This document shows positions 55,823-64,000 of a stretch of 64,000 bases of DNA, piece by piece. The stretch spans positions 56,916,867-56,980,866 of the forward strand of contig OZ020303.1 in NCBI GenBank assembly GCA_963971305.1. The letters are read 5' to 3'. Made by a program: the position numbers and the translations under genes. Each line of letters opens with the position of its first letter. The first letter of the stretch is position 1. Below the pieces are notes generated by a model. The model was not told where the DNA came from. It saw nothing but the letters and a program-made list of their open reading frames with translations, and did no database searches. Source of the DNA: Arcuatula senhousia. Taxonomy: Eukaryota; Mollusca; Bivalvia; Mytilida; Mytilidae.

Positions 55823-57440
55823 GTCGCCCAAAACAAAGTTTGGGAGACTTATTGTTTTTGCACCGTTTCTTATTATTATGTCCCCGAACACGAAGTGTCG
55901 GGGACATATTGTTTTTGCTCGGTTTCTTATTATTATTATTATTATTATTATTTTTCTCGGTATTCTGGATCGTGAACTTGTCCACCTCATTTTTTCGACA
56001 TCTTTTAAGGTAGGAAGCTGAAAATTTATAAATCAAGAGTATGGAATGGGAGATTGTGCTTTTTGTATTTTTCGTCGAAATCGAACGACCCCATATAGGT
56101 AAAAAAAGGGCCTCAAAATGGCTCCTCGAAACCGAAGTTGAATTTTTCCTGGCATTTCTGATCCGGCAGGGGTAGGAAAAATTCCCTTATAGGTTAAGTG
56201 CGGATATAAAATACCTTTCATTTAAAAAAAAAATTTTGAAAATCGGACTTACCGTTTTCAAAATTTTGCAAAAAATCGAAAATTATTTTTTTTTGTTAGA
56301 TTGAGTTATCTTTCTTTGTACCATATATTTTGTGATATTAATGAAAAAAATTCTCAACTTTGTTATTTCTTAATGAAAATTGGTTTACAAGGTAATAGTG
56401 GTATGCCGAGTTCATTTTTGGAATCGAAATTTTTTTATCGTCGGCCATTTTCAAAATGGCCGCCGTTTCCCGCCAAAATTAAAGTTATTCTGATTTTGAT
56501 GAAAATTGGTTTACAAGGTAATAGTGGTATGCCGAGTTAAATTTTGGAATCGAAATTTTTTTTTGGGCCGCCATTTTCAAAATGGCCGCCATTTCCCGCC
56601 AAAATTAAAATTACTCCGATTTTAATGAAAATTGGTATATAAGGTAATAGTGGTATGGCAAGTTGATTTTTGACATCAAATTTTTTTTATCGTCGGCCAT
56701 TTTCAAAATGGCCGCCGTTTCCCGCCAAAATTAAATTTACTCAGATTTTAACGAAAATTGGTATATAAGGTAATATATGTATGGTGAGTTGATTTTAAAC
56801 ATCGAAATATTTTTATTGTCGGCCATTTTAAAAATGGCCGCCGTTTCCCGCCAAAATTAAACTTACTCCTATTTTGATGAAAATTGGATAAATTAAGTTA
56901 TCTCAAATGCCAAGAGACATTGACAAAGAGGGGTACGTGAGGGGACATTTTTGTGACTCGCTTGCGATCACAATTAGAACTAGTTATTATTATTCTTCTG
57001 ATTCTTTATCGTAAAGTTGTCCTCCCTAATACAAGAAAACAGTTCAAGGAAATTGAATAACACTTGTTGGATGGGATAGTGGGTCACTCAAAGGCGTGTA
57101 ATCATGTTTTGAAATTTTCAAGATGGCCGCCGTTTCAAAATGGCGGCCGTCGGAAAAAGTGGGCGGAAATTTTTTTTTCATCGGATCGTCTTGAAAATTG
57201 GTCATCTGGGTAAAGCGGGTATGCTGAATTCAAATCTGCGACCGGATTTGAAATCCGACTTCCGGTTTCAAAATGGCGGCCATTTTACTACACCCGCCCC
57301 CCCTTAAAACGTCAACTTTGTCCGATTTCAACGAAATTCGATTTCTAGACTTCTTTTGATGCACTGATTTGAATGGAACTCTATCCAAGGCGATTTTGGG
57401 CGACTTGTGTGTTGGCATCCCAACACAATTATACCTAGTT
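55823..57440 (+). mobile_element. Outer hairpin element (Helitron/Helentron-like)
   Basis: It starts with AAGTCGCCCAAAACAAAGTT, closing as a hairpin with TTTGGGAGACTT, then TATTGTTTTTGCACCGTTTC. It ends with the same arm (TTTTGGGCGACTT), a 7-bp hairpin (GTGTTGG-CATC-CCAACAC) and ATTATACCTAG before TT. A CTAG-type end 8-10 nt after a hairpin is the Helitron 3' pattern. The 5' TC start is not clear. The element is split by a second one at 55878-56990. Confidence 0.6.
55878..56990 (+). mobile_element. Inner hairpin element nested in the outer one
   Basis: Start ATGTCCCCGAACACGAAGTG closes with TCGGGGACAT, then TATTGTTTTTGCTCGGTTTC and a (TTA)n run. The body has five units of about 125 bp (GGCCATTTTCAAAATGGCCG, CCGTTTCCCGCCAAAATTAA, GAAAATTGGT(T/A)TA). 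The end returns GGGGACAT, a hairpin GTGA-C-TCGC-TT-GCGA-TCAC and AATTAGAACTAG before TT. Same grammar as the outer element, different sequence. Confidence 0.65.
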
Positions 57441-57499
57441 ATTGTTGCTTTAGTACTTATTGAAAAATGTTTGTGGTTGTCGTATTGATGTAAGGTGTT

Positions 57500-57928
57500 T
57501 TTGTTGTTGTTAAGATACCTAATTCATTAATCAATATGTGAAGTGGTCGTTGTATGGCCTTTTTTGTTTGTTGTTTAGGTACTAAATTTGCTCAGATTGT
57601 GTAAATTGAGCTGTCTTTGTTGTACATATTGACTTAGTTGTATTGATGTTGAGCATCATTTATTAACCAATTTGTTTTTGTTGCTTGGTACTTTTTGTCC
57701 CTCGTCGCAACGCGGAGCGGGGGTATAGAAATGCCGTGCGTCTGTCTGTGCGTCAAAGAAATGTTCCGTACATTTTTCTCATCAACAATCAATCGTAAGC
57801 TTAAAATATTTGGATTATTGCAGCTGTCCCATATAGTGGGATGCGTGTTTAGGTCTGTCGCTCATCTACCTCCTATTAAGCAGACTTCGATTTTTTCCCA
57901 CTCAAATGGCGGGGGACCTAGACTTTTT
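57500..57928 (+). repeat. Segmental duplication, right copy, second part
   Basis: It matches 2720-3138 almost base for base: GTACTAAATTTGCTCAGATT, CGTCGCAACGCGGAGCGGGG, CCGTGCGTCTGTCTGTGCGT, CTCATCTACCTCCTATTAAG. It ends at the T tract where the 57929-58822 element is inserted. Confidence 0.88.
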
Positions 57929-58822
57929 AGCCGAGTTGCAACGAAGTTGAACTCGGCTATTGTGATGATGATGGCGGGCGGCTGGGCGGGCGGGCGGGCG
58001 GGCGTGCGGGCGGGCGTCAACAATTGGTTTCCGGACCATAACTCAAAAAGTTGTGAACCGATTTTTAATGAAACTTTGGGATATTGTTACATACCATAAG
58101 AGGAGGAACCCTATTGATATTTGGGTAAATCCGTTCAAGGTCAAGGTCACAGCGACAGAAAAACCTTAGAAAATTTCTTTAATTAATGGTTTCCGGACCA
58201 TAACTCAAAAAGTTTTCAACCGATTTTATTGAAAGTTTGGGATATTGTTACATACCATAAGAGGAAGAACCCTATTGATTTTGGGGTAAATCCGTTCAAG
58301 GTCAAGGTCACAGCGACAGAAAAACCTTAGAAAATTTCTTGAATTAGTGGTTTCCGGACCATAACTCAAAAAGTTGTGAACTGATTTTAATGAAACTTTG
58401 GGATATTGTTACATACCATAAGAGGAGGAACCCTATTGATTTTGGGGTAAATCCATTCAAGGTCAAGGTGACAGTGACAAAAAAAGGTTAGACAATTTCT
58501 TGAATTGGTGGTTTCCAGACCATAACTCCAAAAGTTTTGAACTGGTTTTAATGAAACTTTAGGATATTGTTACATTCCATAAGAGAAGGAACACTATTGA
58601 TTTTGGGGTAAATCCGTTTGAGGTCAAGGTCACAGCGACAGAAAAACATTTGAAATTTACTTAAAAAAGCAGTTTCTGGTCAAATACTCAAAAAGTTGTC
58701 AACAGATTTTAATGAAACTTTGTAATGTTGTTTTGTTACCAAGTATAAGAGGAGAAACCCAAATGATTTTAGGGTAATTTCGTTATACGGCAACTCGGCT
58801 TTTGCACCCATGTGCATATTGA
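57929..58822 (+). mobile_element. Helentron-like non-autonomous element with tandem units
   Basis: The exact borders come from the empty site at 3138-3145. The 5' end AGCCGAGTTGC.. folds on ..AACTCGGCT; the AACTCGGCT arm returns near the 3' end, followed by hairpin TGCAC-CCAT-GTGCA and TATTGA. It sits in a T tract. A CGGGCGGGCGGG microsatellite and four to five units of about 180 bp fill the body (CCGGACCATAACTCAAAAAG, GATATTGTTACATACCATAA, GGTCAAGGTCACAGCGACAG). T-target, asymmetric inverted repeats, tandem core and 3' hairpin fit Helentron-derived elements. The ORF 57695-58099 crosses the border and is an artefact. Confidence 0.7.
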
Positions 58823-61800
58823 TTTTTTCTTTTATCAACTCGGGCAGCCACGGTGAAATTATAATTGTGGCTCATTTTTGTCAGTATTTTGGCTTTCCGA
58901 GTGTTTTCTCTATTGTTTGGTCGTTGTTTTATTTTCATCTTTAATAGCGAGCACGAAGTTTCCACAAGAGCGGGGAGCTCTATGGCAAGTTCCCGCGAGA
59001 CATTTGCCTAATGCTGATATTGATTTTTTTTCGTCCGGATATGCTTCTCAAAGGAATCCGGAGTGAATATTAAAATAATTACCCATTTTGCTTGTTGCAT
59101 TCCCAAAATTATCTGTGTGATGGAGTATAAGGAGAAAATATTCTGATGACGATGAGTTACAGTAACTGCATTTTTTTGTAGTAGTAATCGAATTTTAGTC
59201 GATGTTTTCTTACTTTTTCTATTTTACGTTCAATCGCCCAAAGCATCTAGTCCCAAATTCAACGTTCTAGAAAATGCAACAAAATAAAAGATTACATTTC
59301 ACTGCATCTATTCGAAATCAAATCTTTTTTTATTCGTTCATTAAAAAATGTTAACAATGGCACTTTACACATGTTAACGTTAAAAATTAATCAATCAAAA
59401 TATTTCATATGGGTGACCCGGAAATTTACCAAAACGCATCTCGTACATGTTTTTGATTTTAGGTAAACAAATGACTAGTAAACAAATGTTTTAGTATCAA
59501 AAGTGTCCACGTCTTTGCGGGAATGGGGTTCTTTAGATGTGATATTTTGATTTCTAAAAGATTTCATTCCTCAACTGAGGTGTGGAACTCCGCCATGTGA
59601 GAGCAAAAAGAGGATCCATCTGTTCTATTTCATTATTTACAAAAAAAAATAACCTTTAATTTATTAGCAGAATTATGCTGTGCTCGCATTAGGCAATGCA
59701 TATTTCATATTATATACTGTTCAACATCGTGGTTATAATAGTTTAATATGTGCTGTTTTTTTGTTAATCATCTTCAGTATTTTGTTTTAAAGACAATTGT
59801 CTTTAAAACTGTTTTCTTCTATCAATTGTTCATCGTAATAAAGGAAATAAAACAGTATATGCATAAATTTAATTTGTTCCTGTTTCAGCTTCCAATTCTG
59901 TCTTACATTTTAACAATAAAAATACCCAAAACTCATAAAATTATCAAATGTTTATTTTAAATTTGTCTAAATTTCTCTATCCATCTTGGGTTCCAATTAA
60001 GAATTTTAGGTTTTACTATTGTATGCTCTTCATGATATATGGTTTTTGGTATTTTCAACCTATTCCTAGAGCGCATACATTGGATCTTGAATAGATGAAA
60101 AACTGAACTTTATTGTACTTTTTAGTGAATTTGTATTTCTGTTTTAAACTTTGGTAAAAGTTTAATTTCATGGAAGAGGCAAATGTGTACCAAAGGGGCA
60201 ATCAAACATCATTATACCGAAAATACAAAGACAAAACGGTAGACAAAAAATCATCACAACGGAACAAACCACAGGACAACAAAAAAAAACCAAAAAAAAC
60301 CCACATTCTGCAACGTGAACTCAAGTCGAAACGAGAGTGAACTCAGGTGCTCCGGAAGAGTAAGCAGGAACTGCTTACTTGAACATTCGTCATGGAGATT
60401 GTTTGTAAAATTTGTACCCTTAAACGCCTTCGTAACACCAAATGTTTTCTATGTGATATACTTGAAAGACAGAGACGATTATCCATGTACAAAAATTCAT
60501 AAAGTCGTCAAAGGATACCCCACTCGATCATTCGGAAAACGGGAAGTAGATAGCCGGAAGAAGAGGCACGTTACAACTAATTGTACTAAAGTTGTGTACC
60601 AAATTTGAAATAAATCCCTTCAATAAAAGCCAAAAAAAAATCTGATACAAAAAATGTCTATTTATGACCCTGAAAAAAGTCGACACGGAAAACGGCTCGG
60701 TACAACTCATCATGTGAAAGGTGTGGACCAAATTCAAAGCAATCCCTTAGGTAGAAGCTAAGAAATATGTTAATTGCAATATAACCCCCTCTTATAATTG
60801 GAGGCATAATAACAATAACGACAACCACAGCAGCGTAAAAAATGGAACCATTAATTTAATATTATGCTAGGTGCTGGAAAGCTTGAATTAAGAGCAATGT
60901 GGACTTTAGTTGTTGTCCGACTTAGCACTATTCTATTTATTGTAAGGACGCTAAGAATTGAACTTGGATTTTTAGTGTTCGAACTCCGGCATCTTTCGGT
61001 AAGTCTCTCGAATGCCTCTCTTCCTAACGAGAAAAATAATGTTGTCACCATACTCTTCCTAACGAGAAAAATAATGTTGTCACCATAGACCTAACATGGC
61101 ATTCTGGTAAATATCCTAAGTGGCTTCGGATTCCGGACGACGCATATAGATATATGAAATTATGTAGATTTTTACCAAAGATACCAGAAAACCATAAACC
61201 AGAGTTTGCAGTATGCTTGATTTTTTATTGACAACTTGAATTTGTCACATTTGGAAGATAGAACATTCAATGGGCACAAACTGTGAACATGTTTTGCTAA
61301 ACTGCTTCTATACTTGTACGAGACCACTGTATTCTTTAGAAAGTACTAAAGAAATATACGAAGGAAGGAAGGTATTTTTTATCAATCTCTATAGCTTTGG
61401 AGCAAGAGGTCCCCAAATAACTGACAGGCAAATTGCAATCATTTAAGCAGAAATTCAGAGAGAATTGGATGTGCTATAATATTTTGTAATAGAACATCTT
61501 TTATAAACTAAGCATCTCCGGTTTAAGAGAATTAAAAAAAATGTGCATAAACAGTAGTTCTCCTAGACGGATTGAGGCAAATGAAAAGCAATCCGACAAC
61601 ATACAACATTTTTTATTTCAGTTGATATTATTTTTGGCTTTTTGTTGTCTGTTCGTGGCCGTAACTACCATTGAGACTACGGAGGCAACTGCCCATCTAC
61701 ATTTATACCCTTAAACATGGACGGATGCAAACTAGTCAACATGTGCTTACCATAGCGTAAGCCAAAATACCGGGCCGAATACAGAAAACATGACTGCAAA

Positions 61801-61942
61801 TCATGGTGCCATCGATGTTCGGTGTGGGTATGGTCCAACTGAACTCTCGCAAAGTTGTACCCTATAAAGTCCCAAACTGACTTCTTACTTCATTATCCTT
61901 TCATGTCCATTTTATCACCCCTATCACTGAATATAGATTCAG
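58823..61942 (+). repeat. Segmental duplication, right copy, main part
   Basis: It continues the match to 3145-5330 and 7424-7573. Differences: an extra stretch at 58890-59740 absent on the left, a 35-bp tandem duplication (CTCTTCCTAACGAGAAAAAT word, twice at 61016-61085), and direct joining of the parts that flank the 2.1-kb extra piece of the left copy (about 61770-61790). The ORFs at 60315 and 60864 repeat those of the left copy and are not genes. Confidence 0.85.
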
Positions 61943-62690
61943 ACCATGGTCATTTCCAATATTGTTTGTCATTTTTCTGTGTTGATAGTTGTATTAATAT
62001 ATGAATGCATTAATGGGTTCAAATTGGCCTAAACAGTAAAAATACCTGCAAGCATAATAACATTCAAAGATCCAATTTTTTAATAGACTTTCATGAATTT
62101 AACACCATGCAAAAGGTAAATCAATGCTCCTGTGACAGGTCTTTCCCCAATCTATCACCAGAGGGAGCGTCTATCAACACTGATATTGTTGATAGACGCT
62201 ACCTCTGGTGATAGATTGGGTCTTTCCCCGCACTCAAGGCCAAGCGTTTTCAAAACATAATGAAGAGCAACAATAGCTGAGCAAACCACCTGGATAGCTG
62301 TGGCGTGGCAGACCTGTACATAATATACAGGACTATGGATTCAGGTATATCTGGATGACCATGTCGTGTAAGTTAATGCTGAATCTGCTTTGAAAAGAGA
62401 AGGTATGGGCGATAGAAGGCAGCCTGCAAGCTCTCAGTAATGACCATTGACTTTACTCATTGCGCTACTATTACCTCCTTGCTTTACTTGAAGATTCGTT
62501 TAACTTGGAAAATCATTCCATGCGTGATATCATCACAACTTATATTTCGCAACTCAAGAAGTCACGAACCGATGAAAACGTTGGTAATTAAGTTAATTAT
62601 AATTTATTGATTTGTCCCAATCAGCGCAAATTAGGATATTTCAGGGTCGGAGATGAATATGAAAGGAATGAATAAATGAATTTTTATATT
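61943..62690. other. Non-coding stretch with a hairpin insertion
   Basis: Unique-looking sequence after the duplication. At 62146-62220 a 75-nt near-perfect hairpin (CCCAATCTATCACCAGAGG arm; AGCGTCTATCAAC inner arm) is flanked by GTCTTTCCCC on both sides, as in a fresh insertion with target duplication. Confidence 0.7.
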
Positions 62691-63125
62691 TTTGGTATAA
62701 CGTGCATGGGGTATTGCTCTCCACATACACGGGGCAATCTTTTTTCGTCCCTTCCGAAGGACTAGCATCGATGGGGCTCCCGCAGGGTACCCCCCCCCCC
62801 TCAGGTCGCAAAGTCACTTTTAAAAGGGGCCTGAGGTCGAAAAGTCGCTTTTAAAAGGCATATTTTGGCGGAGGTCGCAGGTCGTTTTTTGGCATAGGTC
62901 GATTTTATGAAGTGTAGGTCGGAAGTCGCCCTAAAAAAGCCCTCAGGTCGCAGGTCGTTTTTAACCCTGCGGGAGCCACATCGATTCTCGAGACCATTCT
63001 CGCAAATGGTGTCAAGAGAGAGTCGGAAAATTGGTTCATGAAATTTTCACCCCTGACGAGGATCGAACCACGAAGTTCGGTGTTGGTAGCCCGACGCGTT
63101 AACCCTTACACCACCGGCTCTCATA
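62690..63125 (-). mobile_element. tRNA-headed SINE, antisense, with nested MITE
   Basis: On the minus strand the head reads GAGCCGGTGGTGTAAGGGTT (A box) and GGTTCGATCCTCGTC (B box). The body has GGTTCATGAAATTTTCAC-complementary text, and the tail has CGTGTATGTGGAGAGCAATA and CCATGCACGTTA. The tRNA-like part does not form an acceptor stem, so it is not a tRNA gene. The element is interrupted at 62773-62978. Confidence 0.7.
62773..62978. mobile_element. MITE nested in the SINE
   Basis: GGCTCCCGCAGGGT and AACCCTGCGGGAGCC are its ends, and CATCGAT (62766-62772, 62979-62985) the duplicated target. Inside, AGGTCGCA(A/G)(A/G)GTC words repeat. The 7-8-bp duplication would suit a hAT-type element. 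Confidence 0.75.
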
Positions 63126-63344
63126 ACTAAATTTTGACTGGTAATATCTCCTAAACCCAAGACTGACTGAAAAATTTAGTGGTCAAAATGGATGCTTTAC
63201 CTATTAATTCTTTTGATTTTTATTTGTGTATTTATTATCGATGTGCCACCCTATTTATGGTATCTGCCTGATTCTTAGAAAAAGTAGTACTTAAGTAATT
63301 AAAGAATGTCCCTTCCTTTCGCCTCTTTAATGTTCCATCGCTGA

Positions 63345-63353
63345 CCCGGAAGT
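63345..63353 (+). promoter_or_regulatory. Possible ETS-type promoter site
   Basis: CCCGGAAGT matches the ETS/GABP consensus typical of housekeeping promoters. It lies about 315 bp upstream of the ATG at 63668, with no other gene near, so it may drive that gene. No TATA box is evident. Confidence 0.3.
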
Positions 63354-63667
63354 AAATTCAACGACATTGATATACAATTCGTTATCGAATTTTATTTTGT
63401 AAAACTACAGAGTATATTTCACAGGTCTAACGTTAGATGTATTTAAAACTTAACGTTTTGGTTTTACTTAAACATTGATATCTTGTGTTTATATTTTACA
63501 AAAATAGAAATGTTTATATAAAGGGTTTCGTGTAAACAATAAATTTGCTTTCACTTTCGATTTCGCTTCAGTTGTGATTCGACATATTCATAAACATTGG
63601 CGTATTACACTAAATTATACTAAATGAAACTCTTATAAGTAGTGCTTCTGGTATAATATTATGGTTC

Positions 63668-63746
63668 ATGGCTGGACATCATCAGTTGTCAAAGGCTTTG
63701 GCTAAACTTTTAAGACACGAACCGAGGGGCCTTCAGCTATCGAGAG
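63668..63746 (+). CDS. First coding exon, probable tRNA 2'-phosphotransferase (Tpt1/KptA family)
   Basis: The enzyme removes the splice-junction 2'-phosphate from ligated tRNA using NAD. The exon encodes 26 residues beginning MAGHHQ, then LSKALAKLLRH, EPRGLQLSR, and stops at a donor AGA G|GTATGT in phase 1. (L)SK.L...LRH followed by GL.L is the opening signature of the family. A split codon G|AT would continue with the expected DGYV. The rest lies beyond the window. The upstream ATG at 63661 is in another frame and closes after 14 codons. The short piece limits certainty. Confidence 0.55.
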
Positions 63747-64000
63747 GTATGTTGTTTCTTAATTTGATCAAGTTCCTTTAAAGGAGTGAACATAGTATCT
63801 CCAATTTCTGGGTTCTTTCCTTTTACTCGCGACTCCCACCCTCAGGGTCGTCATTTCCCTCAATACTCCCTGACCCCTATCCCCAGGGCTAAATAGTTCA
63901 GTCGCTCCCTCTTTAATTCTCAGCTTAATTAGATAAACCAACCCATAGCCACGCCCATAATTATAAGATCTAACAAGAGGGATTAAACTCAATATAACTG
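63747..64000. other. Intron sequence, right edge
   Basis: This would be intron 1 of the preceding gene. The minus ORF 63992-63768 has no recognisable domain. No further exon was seen before the window ends. Confidence 0.4.

Noticed and set aside
55785..56036. Asn-rich minus-strand ORF
   Set aside because: Created by the (TTA)n run at the hairpin element start.
57695..58099. 134-aa ORF with a Gly/Arg/Ala run
   Set aside because: It crosses from the duplicated repeat into the inserted element and its microsatellite, so it cannot be an evolved gene.
63057..63125. tRNA gene on the minus strand
   Set aside because: A and B boxes are present but the acceptor arms do not pair and a SINE body follows.

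Overview
The window looks like a repeat-rich, AT-rich nuclear segment of a bivalve mollusc, most likely a mussel of the Mytilidae. This rests on eukaryotic spliced genes with GT-AG introns, dispersed repeats I recognise from mussel sequence (for example the block with a GTGGCGGG core at 38.4-38.6 kb and the GGAGCACCTGAGT-type repeat), tRNA-headed SINEs, and many small palindromic elements. No search was run, so the species is inference.

Layout: 1-7.57 kb is non-coding repeat, including the left copy of a segmental duplication. At 7.57 kb an apparent PIF/Harbinger DNA transposon begins. Its transposase gene (+, 4 exons, 7760-13104, 340 aa) and its Myb/SANT-like partner gene (-, 6 exons, 21592-14257, 271 aa) face each other tail to tail. 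I rebuilt both from splice sites; they join in frame without a stop, and the transposase keeps a D-D-E triad. Outside the Myb gene lie arrays of a 64-bp satellite (22.0-24.67 and 28.68-29.05 kb). The array reappears inverted at 42.8-46.6 kb, followed by a second copy of the Myb promoter module (46.8-46.95 kb) and a TIR-like block (47.0-47.09 kb). One reading is a single giant (about 39.5 kb) element whose two halves mirror each other and which has collected nested insertions: a 4-kb long-TIR element, SINEs, MITEs, a LINE tail and minisatellites.

The satellite unit, the Myb promoter and the second promoter copy share one dyad (TAAGACC NN GGTCTTA or its split form). Known Harbinger biology has the Myb-like protein bringing the transposase to subterminal sites, so the arrays may be amplified binding sites. 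That is inference and testable.

From 47.1 kb on: more MITEs, a frameshifted 7-TM receptor pseudogene (48.49-49.86 kb), the right copy of the segmental duplication (50.7-61.94 kb) split by a large minisatellite, a degenerate RTE-type LINE (-, 53.8-55.1 kb) and Helitron/Helentron-like hairpin elements (55.8-57.4 and 57.9-58.8 kb). Last come a SINE with a nested MITE (62.7-63.1 kb) and, at the right edge, what looks like the first coding exon of a tRNA 2'-phosphotransferase gene (63668-63746, +), the only likely ordinary host gene seen. No rRNA, CRISPR or bacterial-type feature was seen.
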